Counted from the first letter of the stretch, positions 41,323 to 56,040 are shown. The stretch: 64,000 nucleotides of DNA from Shewanella vesiculosa (GCF_021560015.1 NZ_CP073588.1:806001-870000), one strand, 5' to 3'. The notes: a model not told the origin generated them from the sequence alone. Numbers and translations: made by a program.

Positions 41323-41544
41323 ATGATTTTAATTGATTTAACACCTTATGTTTGTCCCTATCCTTTGGTAAAAGTAAAACTTTTACTGAGGCACATGGAT
41401 GTAGATGAAAAATTACATGTACTGTTATCAGACCCCGGTTCACGCCGAGATGTTCCCTTGTTGATAAAAAAAATGGGTTTTGATATTGAAATCATTGCTG
41501 ATCAACCGCACTGTTTATCATTTATCATCACCAAAACAAATTGA
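41323..41544 (+). CDS. TusA-like sulfurtransferase family protein
   Basis: 73 residues with the TusA/SirA active-site pattern CPYP (Cys11 in PYVCPYPLVKVKLLL). Such small proteins carry persulfide sulfur to partners, for tRNA thiolation in the case of TusA; this divergent copy has an unknown partner. The open frame includes an in-frame TTG at 41317, but ATG 41323 gives the standard N-terminus. Divergent from bepA and 23 bases ahead of perM, so likely co-transcribed with it. Confidence 0.85.
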   Translation: MILIDLTPYVCPYPLVKVKLLLRHMDVDEKLHVLLSDPGSRRDVPLLIKKMGFDIEIIADQPHCLSFIITKTN

Positions 41545-41567
41545 AATTGTATATATAAGGTTCTTCA

Positions 41568-42650
41568 ATGCTGGAATTTTTAACTGATTGGTGCAAAACC
41601 CGTTTTAGTGACCCGCAAGCCATCACCTTAGTGTTTATTATTGTGGGAATTGGTTTGGCATTATACTTTGGTTCTGGTCTGCTTGCGCCATTGCTCGTTG
41701 CTTTGGTACTAGCCTTTTTACTTGAATGGCCAGTAGCACAAATGTCGCGATTGGGTATAAGCAGAACGATGGCGGCGTCAATCGTCTTGGTGGTGTTTTT
41801 AGGCTTAATGATTATTTTGATGTTTGGTTTAGTGCCCAGTATATGGCGCCAAGGGGTGTCATTGGTAACTGATTTACCTTCTATGATCGATAAGGGTATG
41901 TTACTGGTTAGAGAATTTAGTGCCGATTACCCTCAATTTATCAGTGCTCCGCAGCTTGATTCAATGATGGAAGAAATCAAAAAGATGCTCGATACGCAGC
42001 ATATTATTGATTTAGGTAAACAAATTCTTGGTTATTCAGCGTCATTACTGGTGTTAATGGTGTACGCCATTTTAGTACCATTGTTGGTATTTTTCTTTTT
42101 GAAAGATAAAGATTATTTGATAAATGGTAGTAAACGATTTTTCCCCACTAACCGCGGTTTAGCGCGAAAAGTGTGGTTTGAAATGGATCAGCAAATTTTT
42201 AACTATATTCGCGGCAAAGTAATTGAAATTGTTATTGTTGGCGTAGCCAGTTATATTTTCTTTGCGATTATGGGGCTAAGTTATTCTGCGTTACTTGGCG
42301 TGTTAACCGGATTATCTGTGTTGATCCCTTATGTCGGGGCAACATTGGTGACCTTACCGATTGCGTTAGTGGCATTTTTCCAATGGGGCTTTAGTGCTGA
42401 ATTTGGTTATTTAATGTTAGGTTATGGCATTATTCAGGCGTTGGACGGTAATGTTTTGGTACCGTTATTGTTCTCTGATGCCGTTGATTTACATCCGGTA
42501 ATGATCATTGCGGCTGTATTAGTCTTCGGTGGCTTATGGGGGGTATGGGGCGTGTTCTTCGCAATACCGCTGGCATCATTAGTTAAAGCGGTCATCAATG
42601 CCTGGCCCAATAACCAACAGCAACAACGAGTCTCGTTCGACAGTGAATAA
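41568..42650 (+). CDS. perM: AI-2E/PerM family membrane protein
   Basis: 360 residues with about seven or eight membrane helices and the family blocks SALLGVLTGLSVLIPYVGATL and GNVLVPLLFSDAVDLHPVMI. E. coli PerM is a putative permease of unknown substrate; some relatives export autoinducer 2 or act as Na+/H+ antiporters. Synteny with bepA supports perM. AAGG precedes the start. Confidence 0.92.
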   Translation: MLEFLTDWCKTRFSDPQAITLVFIIVGIGLALYFGSGLLAPLLVALVLAFLLEWPVAQMSRLGISRTMAASIVLVVFLGLMIILMFGLVPSIWRQGVSLVTDLPSMIDKGMLLVREFSADYPQFISAPQLDSMMEEIKKMLDTQHIIDLGKQILGYSASLLVLMVYAILVPLLVFFFLKDKDYLINGSKRFFPTNRGLARKVWFEMDQQIFNYIRGKVIEIVIVGVASYIFFAIMGLSYSALLGVLTGLSVLIPYVGATLVTLPIALVAFFQWGFSAEFGYLMLGYGIIQALDGNVLVPLLFSDAVDLHPVMIIAAVLVFGGLWGVWGVFFAIPLASLVKAVINAWPNNQQQQRVSFDSE

Positions 42651-42676
42651 TCCCTGAAGATCCTCAATTGAGTGAT

Positions 42677-42711
42677 AAAAAAGCTAACCCGTTATGGTGT
42701 TAGCTTTTTTT
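42677..42711. terminator. Terminator after perM, usable in both directions
   Basis: AAAAAAGCTAAC pairs with GTTAGCTTTTTT around a short interrupted inner stem; T tract on either strand. Confidence 0.88.
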
Positions 42712-42800
42712 ATGGACTAAGTACGCTGTGCTGATCAACGATGAAAATAGCAGTATGCGGTGCAGGAAAACCGCGCTTAGATGACGTTATTGTATTCGCA

Positions 42801-43034
42801 CTATAGGGGCTTATCTTTACTGTCTTTATCGTCTTCGCTAGAAGGTTGTTGACTAAGTTTATCAGTTGCTTGTTGTGAGCTGTCTTTAGGTGCAGTTGTA
42901 TCGGCGCTGTCTTTTTGTGCTCCAAACTGAGGCATCTTAAATTTGGCTGAATATTTTAATACTGCAATATTACTCGCGATAATCCCGATGACTAAAATAA
43001 TAATTAGCCATACTTCATAACCTTCTAAACTCAT
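42801..43034 (-). CDS. DUF2897-like small membrane protein
   Basis: 77 residues: one N-terminal membrane helix (WLIIILVIGIIASNIAVLKY), a short basic motif KFKMPQFG, then a hydrophilic Ser/Asp/Lys/Gln-rich tail. The helix plus the K-M-P motif resembles DUF2897. Function unknown. Lies just downstream of kdsB on the same strand, so may be the last gene of the Kdo8N group. Confidence 0.65.
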   Translation of the reverse strand: MSLEGYEVWLIIILVIGIIASNIAVLKYSAKFKMPQFGAQKDSADTTAPKDSSQQATDKLSQQPSSEDDKDSKDKPL

Positions 43035-43107
43035 GGAAAACTCCTGTTTAACCTTAGTATTTATCGCCTTATTGCTTTAGTACTCAGACTAGATTAACAC
43101 ATGTTAG

Positions 43108-43845
43108 TTAGTCGACAGCTAAGCGCAACTCGCATTTGCGAATATCTTCAGGAGTATCAACTTCTGGTGAGTCAAATGCGCTGATAGCAATTTTAATTTT
43201 ATGGCCGTATTCAAGAGCGCGAAGCTGCTCTAATTTTTCCAGATCTTCAAGTCTACCTAAAGGTAACTTAGCAAAGGCATTCACAAAACGCTTTGTGTAA
43301 GCATAAACACCTAAGTGCTTATAGACAGGGTAGTCGTTGGTATCACGGCCAAAAGGAATCCGAGCCCGTGAGAAATACAATGCATTATAGTCATTATCAA
43401 AGACCATTTTAACGTGCATTGGGTCATCTAGTTCTCTTTTATCGACAATTTCAAATCCTAACGTCGCCATTTCAAACTCACCAGGATGACGTTCAAATAG
43501 GCTAATGATTTGCTCAATTGAGATAGGATCAATCAGTGGCTGATCACCTTGTAAATTAATTACTAAATCGTCATCGCTAAGACCCAGTTGCTCAATAGCA
43601 TCATTAATACGATCGGTCCCAGAAGCAGCTTCAGGGCTAGTCATAACAACTTTACCGCCAAAAGATTCTACCGCGTGTTTAATGCGGTCATCATCAGTGG
43701 CAACATAAATATTATCGACTCCTTTGGCTAAAGAAGCACGTTCGTAAACATGTTGGATCATGGGTTTACCATTAATCGGGGCCAGCGGCTTGCCCGGGAA
43801 ACGGCTTGAACCATAACGTGCCGGGATTAATAGAGTAACGTTCAT
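43108..43845 (-). CDS. kdsB: 8-amino-3,8-dideoxy-manno-octulosonate (Kdo8N) cytidylyltransferase
   Basis: 245 residues, family of 3-deoxy-manno-octulosonate cytidylyltransferases. The nucleotide-binding motif [15 protein letters not shown] is at the N-terminus, with QGDQPLI in the middle. In Shewanella this enzyme activates the 8-amino sugar Kdo8N as CMP-Kdo8N for lipid A core assembly. That specificity is assigned from the adjacent kdnA and kdnB, not from residues I can prove. Follows kdnB after a hairpin. Confidence 0.93.
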   Translation of the reverse strand: MNVTLLIPARYGSSRFPGKPLAPINGKPMIQHVYERASLAKGVDNIYVATDDDRIKHAVESFGGKVVMTSPEAASGTDRINDAIEQLGLSDDDLVINLQGDQPLIDPISIEQIISLFERHPGEFEMATLGFEIVDKRELDDPMHVKMVFDNDYNALYFSRARIPFGRDTNDYPVYKHLGVYAYTKRFVNAFAKLPLGRLEDLEKLEQLRALEYGHKIKIAISAFDSPEVDTPEDIRKCELRLAVD

Positions 43846-43888
43846 TAATATGACCTATTTGTGTAGTGATTATGGTGTAGACAATAAA

Positions 43889-43913
43889 TAAAAGGGCTCA
43901 TAAGAGCCCTTTA
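43889..43913 (-). terminator. Hairpin between kdnB and kdsB
   Basis: AAAGGGCTC-ttat-GAGCCCTTT on the minus strand, followed by TTATTTATT. It is a plausible partial terminator inside the cluster. Confidence 0.65.
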
Positions 43914-43932
43914 TGATTGAATCTATCGTGTA

Positions 43933-45065
<1,133 letters not shown>

Positions 45066-45074
45066 GTGTTTAGA

Positions 45075-46271
<1,197 letters not shown>

Positions 46272-46311
46272 CTAAAAATTCTGCGCATAGTAGCGCTAAA
46301 TAAACGGCTTG

Positions 46312-46317
46312 ATTATA
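46312..46317 (-). promoter_or_regulatory. Possible -10 element of the kdnA promoter
   Basis: On the minus strand ACGTTATAAT gives a perfect TATAAT hexamer ~50 bases before the kdnA start codon. I see no good -35 at normal spacing, so confidence is modest. Confidence 0.38.
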
Positions 46318-46370
46318 ACGTTCTTCAGTAGTGGTTCGCGACTTTTATTGCATATTTTTAATAACAATAA

Positions 46371-46397
46371 ACAAAGGCCTGCTAAATAACAGGCCAA
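46371..46397 (-). terminator. Terminator after carbonic anhydrase gene
   Basis: GGCCTG-ttatttag-CAGGCC on the minus strand, then TTTGTTT; 34 bases after the stop. Confidence 0.78.
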
Positions 46398-46428
46398 TTA
46401 AAACAGCAGATGAAGATAGATTAAACAG

Positions 46429-47053
46429 TTATGCTAGATTTTGCCCATTAACACGGCCATTTGTACGGTCAATGGTCACGTCTAAATCAGTAAGCAATCC
46501 GTTATCAATCCCATAAATCCAGCCGTGTATTGCGACTTCTTGACCACGATCCCAGGCTTCTTGAACGATATTAGTCGATACCACATTTGACACTTGTTCG
46601 ATGACATTAAGCTCACACAGACGATCAAAACGTTGTTGCTCAGTCATTGATTCAAGGTCGTCTTGATGAATACGGTATATGTCGCGTAAATGACCAAGCC
46701 AATTGTCAATTAAACCTAATCGTTCTTTATTCATTGCAGCCCTAACACCACCGCAGCCGTAATGACCAACAACCATTATGTGCTTTACTTTCAGCACATC
46801 AACAGCATATTGCAATACAGATAAGCAATTTAAATCAGTGTGAATAACCATGTTAGCAATGTTACGGTGAAAATACTTCACCGGGCAGGAGGTCGATAAT
46901 TTGGTTTGATGGCACACGGCTATCTGAGCATCCAATCCACAAGTACTCTGGGTTTTGTTGCTTTGCCAGTTGAGCAAAAAAGGTAGGATCTTCTCTACTG
47001 ATCCGTTCTGCCCAACGGCGATTATTATCAAATAATGGTTTAAGAAGTTTCAT
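46429..47053 (-). CDS. can: Beta-class carbonic anhydrase, frameshifted
   Basis: Zinc enzyme interconverting CO2 and bicarbonate. The first frame (MKLLKPLFDNNRRW) carries the zinc/catalytic residues Cys42, Asp44 and Arg46 in WIGCSDSRVP and ends after PGEVFSP. The second frame resumes at HRNIANMVIHTDLNC and carries the other zinc ligands in VGHYGCGG. The break is at 46870-46873: one extra T, or two missing bases, the latter restoring the family PGEVFVHRN. Corrected length about 208 residues. An upstream ATG at 47092 exists, but 47053 fits E. coli Can. Confidence 0.92.
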
Positions 47054-47179
47054 TGATGCTCGAATTAGGTCGTTTTTAAACCTGTAAGTCATTACAGGCT
47101 ATATGTCATTTTGTTACGAGTATATCAGTAATGCCTATCGATCTGGTCTATCCATTGATGTGATTAATTAAAATTAACT

Positions 47180-48048
47180 TTACTCAAAAAAATCAATAAG
47201 ATGCTGATTGAAAATGGCTGGCTTTTCGATGTTAGCAAAATGACCCGCTTGTTCAATGTGCAATAATTGACTGCCATCGATAGAATCATGCATTAAATAA
47301 CTTTCCAATGCGGTACGCAAATAGCCACTTAAGCCGACTGCGATTAATGTGGGTAAAGTCAGTAACTCAACATATTCTAAGGTATCGCGTTTAAAGATAG
47401 CCATGTTGGCCATGTTAAGTAATACCGCAAGTTGTGCGCTTGAATAAGTGGTTAGTTGTGTATTGAATTGCGCCACTACAGTACTAAGGTTAGCATCTTG
47501 TTGACTCAATTTCTGGATCTCTTTACTGAAAAATAACCCGCTAATAGTTTGTGCAAGTTCAGCTGAGATCGTTTGTTCATTGGCAATTTTTGCCATGAGT
47601 CCTTGGTATTTGATGCAGTTAACTTGTGGCTCGAATCCGACAAAACTGTTCAACATCACTAACCCATGGATACGTGCAGGTGCTTGTAAAATAACTTCTG
47701 CAGCAATCGCGCCGCCACTACCATGACCTATGATAGCTGCCGATCCAATATCAAGCATATCCATTAAAGTTAATACCTGCTGGGCCACATCTTGTAGGCT
47801 TTGGGTATTGTCAGGGACTGTGGTTGTTTGACCATGGCCCCAAAAGTCGATGGCGATACAACGATATTGTGACGATAATTTATCAATTTGTCCTTGCCAC
47901 ATGGCACTGGAGGCGAGTAAACCATGGCAAAAAATAACCACAGGCCCATGGCCTTGGTCCACGTAATACAGAGGTTGATTATCAATCATTTTATGGGGCA
48001 TTAAAGTGGACATAAAAGACTCATATAAAAGGGCTGTGCGCGCAGACA

Positions 48049-48049
<1 letters not shown>
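47180..48049 (-). CDS. Alpha/beta-fold hydrolase
   Basis: 289 residues. The oxyanion region FCHGLLASSAMW and the nucleophile elbow GHGSGG (Ser) with a late His in EQAGHFANIEKP give the catalytic triad of the family. Substrate unknown. Its start ATG shares a base with the upstream stop (TAATG), so translation is coupled to the M15 peptidase gene; a later Met (MSTLMPHKM) is an alternative. Last of yffB-dapE-M15-hydrolase. Confidence 0.85.
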
Positions 48050-50224
<2,175 letters not shown>

Positions 50225-50377
50225 AAGAATACTCCATTAATGTCTATTGGGTTGTGACGTTAAGCTTTAGCTCTCAAAATGAGCTTTGAAGACAGCCTAG
50301 TGCAAACTGGATATTAGCAACATTGTGGCATTGTGGGGCGGCTTGAACAAGCCGAAGAAGCTGTTTTGAAAAGATTT

Positions 50378-50424
50378 CATAATATGCAACCTACGATCGC
50401 TTAAGGTGAAGGTTGCATATTATT
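50378..50424. repeat. 14-base perfect inverted repeat between crr and yffB
   Basis: CATAATATGCAACC (50378-50391) and GGTTGCATATTATG (50411-50424) are exact reverse complements around a 19-base loop, with no T tract. Lies in the 263-base gap that otherwise holds nothing I recognise. Confidence 0.65.
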
Positions 50425-50487
50425 GTGGCGCGAATGTTTACGACAACTATTGAACAGGGCTGTTAAATAGAACGAGCCAATTTGATG

Positions 50488-50997
50488 TTACATTTGTACG
50501 GTAAAAATAATATCTTTACCAGCAACTACACTACCTTGGGCTTTATCGAGTTGTTTAACATCTTCCATATTAGCCAGTACCACTGGGGTCAATAGGCTGT
50601 CGACCTTGCCACGTAAATAGGCTAAATCAAAAGATAAGATTGCTTCACCGGCTTTAACTTGTTGGCCTTCTTCGGCCAAACGTTTAAAACCATTGCCCCT
50701 GAGCTCAACGGTGCCAACACCAAAATGGACAAACAATTCAAGCCCTTGTGGTGATTCAATGCTAAACGCATGATTAGTCTCAAAAATTTTACCAATAGTG
50801 CCATCAATTGGGGCAACAATAAATTCGCCCTTAGGGTCGATAGCAATACCATCACCAACAATTTTTTCTGCAAATACCACGTCAGGTACTTTTTCGATTG
50901 CGACAATATCACCCGATACAGGTGCATAAATGGCAATACCACCCGTTAGCGGTGGTTGGCCTGAAATCAGTCGTCGAATGCGGCTTAAAAATCCCAT
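50488..50997 (-). CDS. crr: PTS glucose-type EIIA component (Crr)
   Basis: 169 residues, same size as E. coli EIIA-Glc. Active histidines His76 (TNHAFSIES) and His91 (LFVHFG). It accepts phosphate from HPr and passes it to sugar permeases, and its phosphorylation state regulates adenylate cyclase and inducer exclusion in enterics. Last gene of ptsH-ptsI-crr, 81 bases after ptsI. Confidence 0.95.
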   Translation of the reverse strand: MGFLSRIRRLISGQPPLTGGIAIYAPVSGDIVAIEKVPDVVFAEKIVGDGIAIDPKGEFIVAPIDGTIGKIFETNHAFSIESPQGLELFVHFGVGTVELRGNGFKRLAEEGQQVKAGEAILSFDLAYLRGKVDSLLTPVVLANMEDVKQLDKAQGSVVAGKDIIFTVQM

Positions 50998-51078
50998 AAG
51001 AACTAGCCCCTTTTATTAATATTTTTATGCGGTTAATTGTAAACGGCTATACTCACTTTACCAACATTATTTGTGTGA

Positions 51079-52800
51079 TTAAACGCAATCTTGTGCAAAA
51101 GCGTTAATGGCTTTACGAATATCAGTAATGCGAGTTAACTGTGTGATGTGTTGTGCATGGTGAACAAAATGACTGTAATTACCCTCGATTAATGCCACTT
51201 TTACGTCTAATAAATTGGCCGGATTGATACTCAATTCATCAAGACCGAGTCCGACTAATAAAGGTAAGACTTGTGGGTCGCTGCCAAGTTCACCACATAA
51301 AGATACCTTAACCTGAGCCTGTTTACAGTGACTTACTGTCATAGAAATCAGCTGGATCACAGCAGGCGATAATGGAGGGTATTGTTTGGCTAAATTCGGA
51401 TTGGTGCGATCGGCCGCTAAGGTATATTGAGTTAAATCATTTGTACCAATACTGACAAAATCAAGCATTGGCAACATGCTGGGTAAATTAAATACAGCAG
51501 CAGGGGTTTCAACCACAATACCATAGCTCAGTGTTCCGAAGCCTTTTTCTTGCTGATTTAATTCTTGTTTAGCACGTTCAATTAATAAGAACGCGGCGTC
51601 AAGTTCTTCGACTTGACTGACCATGGGGAACATTAATCGAACTTGGCCATGATTTGCAGCCCTCAGTATCGCTTTTATTTGAGTTATGAAGGTTGCTGGG
51701 TGTGCCAAACTATAGCGAATACCCCGAATGCCAAGGGCAGGGTTATCTTCATTGGTTTGCGGCAAACAAGGAATTTCTTTATCGGCGCCAATATCAAAGG
51801 TTCGAATGGTCAGTACTTCACCTTGTAAGCTGTGAAGGGCATCACTATAGAGTTTATATTGTTGTTGCTCATCTGGCAGTGCTTTGGCATTCATTAATAA
51901 AAATTCGGTGCGAAACAAACCAATGCCTTGAGCCCCTACATCGGTGATGTGAGATATTTCGCTTAAGTTACCCACATTTGCGAGTAAAGTGACTTGATGG
52001 CCATCACGAGTTTGACTGGGTCTATCTTTGTAAATCATCAAGGCTTGGCGACGGACTACTTCTTGTTGTTGTTTTTGTTTTAATTGCTCAAAAACTTCCG
52101 TTGAAGGTGCAACATGTAACTCGCCTGACATGCCATCTAAAACCAGTTGTGCTCCATCTTCAATAACATCATTGGTTTGCGAAAATTGGTAATTAAGCAA
52201 TGCAGGAATACCTGCTGCACGCGCCAAAATTGCGGTATGGCTGGTTAGTCCGCCTGATTCGAGGATCAGTCCGGTAATGTGGGTTAATGGTAATATCGCA
52301 AATTCAGCAGGGGTTAAATCATCAGCCAGTAATATGGTGTCTTCGGTAAGAGCGGATAAGTCCCACTGTAAATGTCCATGTAACGCACTGGTGAGGCGCT
52401 TGGCTAAACAAATAATATCAATGCTACGATTTGCTAAATATGGGTCGTCTAATGCTGACATTTCTGCAGCATGTTGATTAAATATACGATCAACCGCCAC
52501 CGCAGCACATACTCTAAATTGGTGAATATGTTGATGCAGTTGTTGCTGCAGCTCCTCGTCTTCAAGCAGGATAATATCACTATCAATCAGTTGAAAATGA
52601 TCACACTCAGGACACAGATGATGTTGGCAGTGTTGCAAATGAGCAATAAGCTGATGAATAGCTTGCGTTAATTTCTGCTGCTGATCGTCAATTTGTTCAA
52701 TAGAAAGCAGTTTAAAATCAAGTGGCGGCAGTTGATTGGTGATAGTCAGTGCTTTACCAAAAGCGATACCAGCAGAAACAACGATTCCATTGATTGACAT
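51079..52800 (-). CDS. ptsI: PTS enzyme I
   Basis: 573 residues (E. coli 575). Phospho-histidine His188 in ESGGLTSHTAILARA. PEP-binding C-terminal barrel with LFRTEFLLMN, FPMVSQVEELD and VSLCGELGSDP, whose Cys is the conserved active-site cysteine. Transfers phosphate from PEP to HPr. Confidence 0.96.
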   Translation of the reverse strand: MSINGIVVSAGIAFGKALTITNQLPPLDFKLLSIEQIDDQQQKLTQAIHQLIAHLQHCQHHLCPECDHFQLIDSDIILLEDEELQQQLHQHIHQFRVCAAVAVDRIFNQHAAEMSALDDPYLANRSIDIICLAKRLTSALHGHLQWDLSALTEDTILLADDLTPAEFAILPLTHITGLILESGGLTSHTAILARAAGIPALLNYQFSQTNDVIEDGAQLVLDGMSGELHVAPSTEVFEQLKQKQQQEVVRRQALMIYKDRPSQTRDGHQVTLLANVGNLSEISHITDVGAQGIGLFRTEFLLMNAKALPDEQQQYKLYSDALHSLQGEVLTIRTFDIGADKEIPCLPQTNEDNPALGIRGIRYSLAHPATFITQIKAILRAANHGQVRLMFPMVSQVEELDAAFLLIERAKQELNQQEKGFGTLSYGIVVETPAAVFNLPSMLPMLDFVSIGTNDLTQYTLAADRTNPNLAKQYPPLSPAVIQLISMTVSHCKQAQVKVSLCGELGSDPQVLPLLVGLGLDELSINPANLLDVKVALIEGNYSHFVHHAQHITQLTRITDIRKAINAFAQDCV

Positions 52801-52813
52801 TAAGTTGTCCTAA

Positions 52814-53071
52814 TTAGCTAAGCGTAACGAGCAGTGAGGCAATTTTATCAACCGCCGCTTGCTCATGCTCACCAGAAGCAAATACCGTGACAGACACACC
52901 TTGGTATAGGCCTAATGTTTGTAACTTAAACAAACTTTTGGCACTGGCTTGTTTGCCATTGCACTCTACCATAACGTCACAAGCAAATGCTTTAGCTTCT
53001 TTGACTAACAAAGCCGCAGGACGTGTATGAATACCATGAGGAGCAACAATGGTGACCGTTTTTTGATACAT
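52814..53071 (-). CDS. ptsH: HPr phosphocarrier protein
   Basis: 85 residues with phospho-site His15 ([11 protein letters not shown]) and Ser46 in the [15 protein letters not shown] region. Carries phosphate from enzyme I to EIIA. First gene of the operon; 13 bases before ptsI. Confidence 0.96.
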   Translation of the reverse strand: MYQKTVTIVAPHGIHTRPAALLVKEAKAFACDVMVECNGKQASAKSLFKLQTLGLYQGVSVTVFASGEHEQAAVDKIASLLVTLS

Positions 53072-53306
53072 AAATAAAATACTCAGTAACGAATGACAAC
53101 TAAATACTCATTTAACTAAACCATTCAAATAGACTGACTAAAAATACGATTTAGCTTAGGCCATATTTGAGTTGAAGTGTTTAGGCATTTAATCTGATGG
53201 CCATAATATACCCTAAAGTGATCAGCGCTAAAAGTGATGCTCGGCGCAAAGTCTTTAGCTGTTTCGATATTACACCATTAAGTTGGACAATTAGATGTGC
53301 TCTGAG

Positions 53307-53334
53307 GCTGCCAGTGATTTACTCGACTGGCAGC
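53307..53334 (-). terminator. Possible terminator hairpin after the chemoreceptor gene
   Basis: GCTGCCAGT-n10-ACTGGCAGC, perfect 9-base arms 14 bases past the stop. The downstream T content is low, so termination may be weak or rho-assisted. Confidence 0.5.
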
Positions 53335-53348
53335 AAGAGTGAAAGGGA

Positions 53349-54965
53349 CTAGATTTTGAACTGACCTAAGGTTTGGCTCATGTCGACACTAATAGTCTGT
53401 AATGATTGCGCTGCCTGGCTGTGGGTTTCATTTGCCATTAATGACTGTTCGGTGAGTTCTGAGATAGTACTGACGTTGACATTAATGTCTTCGGTGACTA
53501 ATGCTTGCTCTTCTGTAGCACTGGCTAGTTGTGCTGTCATGCTGCTGATATTATCAATTAACGCTAAAATTTCGCTAATGGCATCACTAGACTGCATCGC
53601 TTTTGATTGTAACTGGGCAGACTGCTGTTGTGTGCTGGTAATACTCTGAATAACCGATTGAATACCAGTCTGAATTTCACTAATAATGTGATTAATTTCA
53701 TTTGTTGATGATTGCGTTCTATTTGCGAGCGCTCGCACTTCGTCTGCTACTACAGCAAAACCTCGACCATGTTCACCTGCTCGTGCCGCTTCAATGGCAG
53801 CATTGAGTGCCAGCAGATTAGTTTGATCGGCAATACTGCCAATCACATCAAGAATACTGCCAATTTCAGCAGATGATTGGCTCAAGGTTAACGATACCGT
53901 TTCTGCTTGATGTAATTCATTAACCAAACTTTCTGTTTGTGCAACGGTTTGCTGCATTAATTGTTGGTTTTGTTTGGCTTGATGCTTCACATTTGTTGCA
54001 CCGTCAGCCGCATCCTGAGTGTTACGAGCCATTTCTTGGCTAGTGGATAACATCTGGTTAATTGCCGCAGCAACACTTTGGGTTTCACTGTGAACTTGGT
54101 TAGCACTTTGATTGGACATGTTAACCGTGTCTAACAAATGCACCGCTTCATTATTTAAGGTATTCCCAAGCGGTTGTAACGTTGCAACCATATTAGCAAT
54201 TTTAATCACAAATTGATTAAACCCATGTGCTAATTTGGCTACTTCATCATTACCTTCAGTTGACAAGCGCTGGGTCAAGTCACCTTCACCTTTAGCAATT
54301 TGCTCCATGGCATCAATTGTCACGTTCAGTGGCTGGGTAATTGAGTGGTTAAGTAATAAAAAGAACCCAAAAATAGGCACCGAAATAATCATCATAATAA
54401 TGAAATAATCAATGATAATTCCCGTCATGCTGTTATTAACACTGTTGACGTTAACTTGAGTGATAATGATCCAATTCATTGCCGGATAATACTTTGCTGC
54501 GGCTAATACGGTTTGAGATTGATTTTGTTGATTAATTATCTCAAATTGTGCCTGAGCAGTTTGCTGTTGTTTAGCTGTGCTAATAAGCTGTTGGTAAGAT
54601 CTTGCTCCATCAACGGCCCCTAAGTTACTGATTGGCTTATTGATTGAGTCAGGATTTAGTGGATTAACAATAATATTATTTTGATTATCAATAATGATAA
54701 AAGCTTGATTTTCAGATACCTTAATGTCGCTGGCAAACTGAGTGATTGCTTGGACACTGGTATTAGGATCTGCGAGCTTGAATGCATCAAGTGTGCTATT
54801 TAACAAGGTCACTTGGCCAGTAACCTGCTTGAATTGCTCCTCGATTAAATGATTGTATTGTTCCTTTATTGAAAAAGAGCCAAAAACGACTGTGCCGACA
54901 GCGGCCAAAGCTAGCATTATAAATAAGCGCTTTAAAATGGTTAAGCGTCGCAATAATCCAATCAT
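53349..54965 (-). CDS. Methyl-accepting chemotaxis protein
   Basis: 538 residues. Membrane helix ~12-30, a periplasmic sensor of ~150 residues (Cache-like: [19 protein letters not shown]), second helix ~183-205, then a HAMP domain, and the coiled-coil signalling domain with hairpin tip [20 protein letters not shown]. Ligand unknown. It ends without a CheR-docking pentapeptide. Faces the DUF3334 gene across a 275-base A/T-rich gap. Confidence 0.92.
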   Translation of the reverse strand: MIGLLRRLTILKRLFIMLALAAVGTVVFGSFSIKEQYNHLIEEQFKQVTGQVTLLNSTLDAFKLADPNTSVQAITQFASDIKVSENQAFIIIDNQNNIIVNPLNPDSINKPISNLGAVDGARSYQQLISTAKQQQTAQAQFEIINQQNQSQTVLAAAKYYPAMNWIIITQVNVNSVNNSMTGIIIDYFIIMMIISVPIFGFFLLLNHSITQPLNVTIDAMEQIAKGEGDLTQRLSTEGNDEVAKLAHGFNQFVIKIANMVATLQPLGNTLNNEAVHLLDTVNMSNQSANQVHSETQSVAAAINQMLSTSQEMARNTQDAADGATNVKHQAKQNQQLMQQTVAQTESLVNELHQAETVSLTLSQSSAEIGSILDVIGSIADQTNLLALNAAIEAARAGEHGRGFAVVADEVRALANRTQSSTNEINHIISEIQTGIQSVIQSITSTQQQSAQLQSKAMQSSDAISEILALIDNISSMTAQLASATEEQALVTEDINVNVSTISELTEQSLMANETHSQAAQSLQTISVDMSQTLGQFKI

Positions 54966-55240
54966 TGTCTATCCTAGTATCATATATCCATTTAATGTGG
55001 CGAAATTATAGTGATTTTATCAAAAAACTTAAGCCTAAATTATTATTTTTGTGAGCAAACAGTGGAATTTAGTTATAGATAAAAATAATGTTTGTTTTTA
55101 TAAAAATGTATTGATTATCAATTGATTAGTTGGTTTATAAGTTTGATCGATTAATTAACATGCTAATTGATTGTTTTAATTTTGATTTTTTTTCTATTTA
55201 CCCGCAAGATTAGGGTAATTAACGAAAAGGTATTAATACG

Positions 55241-55948
55241 ATGAATTTATCTTCTACAGTAAAGAATGACGATATTTTACTAAAGCTTTGTCATTCTGTT
55301 TCTCATGTTCTTTCTAGTACAAGTGCTAGCCATATTAGCCATGCTGGGATGGTTCAAAGTATTTCTCGTACTCGCTTGAAACCTGATTTGGCGTGTTTTT
55401 CTATTTTCGATGGCGGCTTTTCAGGTTTAGTTGTAATCAACTTTTCTGCCACCGCAGCAATTGAAATTTATCGTCGTTATATGCTCAACATGGGCATGCC
55501 AGAAACTGAATTAGCTTTTTCACATACTTCTGATGATGTCAGTAATGTGATGGGCGAATTAATGAACCAAATTTTGGGCGACTTTATTGGCAAAATTTCA
55601 AAAGAATTACAAACGTCAATTAGCCAGAGCCAGCCAAAAATGTTGGTTATTAATAAAGAATTGACGATTTCAATTGATACTAACCTTGATAACGCTGTCG
55701 CAAGACGAGTGACTTTTAAAACCGAAAATAATCATATTTTTTATCTTGAATTTGCTATGGATAAAACAGAATTCATTCGTTCTGCCGATTTTGAAATGGA
55801 CGAAGAGTTTGATCTTGATTCATTAATTGAAACTCACGGACAAAAACAGCAAGCTCAATCAGAAGCCTCAAAATATGTACTTGATCCTAATGTAAAAGGC
55901 ATTGTTGTTGATGATGCTGATGATTTACTCAGTGAGCTTGGGTTATAA
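55241..55948 (+). CDS. DUF3334 family, CheC/CheX-like protein
   Basis: 235 residues, no signal peptide. The arrangement GGFSGLVVINFSATAAIEIYRRYM and SNVMGELMNQILGDFIGKI resembles CheC/CheX phosphatases, whose active site is E-x3-N; an E..N pattern (GELMNQI) is present. The C-terminal ~70 residues are acidic. A soluble chemotaxis-linked role is plausible, as the divergent neighbour is a chemoreceptor. Annotated as DUF3334 by overall similarity; activity unproven. Confidence 0.7.
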   Translation: MNLSSTVKNDDILLKLCHSVSHVLSSTSASHISHAGMVQSISRTRLKPDLACFSIFDGGFSGLVVINFSATAAIEIYRRYMLNMGMPETELAFSHTSDDVSNVMGELMNQILGDFIGKISKELQTSISQSQPKMLVINKELTISIDTNLDNAVARRVTFKTENNHIFYLEFAMDKTEFIRSADFEMDEEFDLDSLIETHGQKQQAQSEASKYVLDPNVKGIVVDDADDLLSELGL

Positions 55949-56040
55949 GCACACAGAGTTAATGAAAAAGGCCAGTTAATTCATTTAGCTTGGCTTTTGT
56001 TTAGTAATGCGTATCACTTATACAAGGCTAATCATCAAAA

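Noticed and set aside
53380..53649. 89-residue Cys/Val-rich plus-strand frame
   Set aside because: Antisense of the chemoreceptor signalling domain; helical heptads reversed give such hydrophobic shadows.
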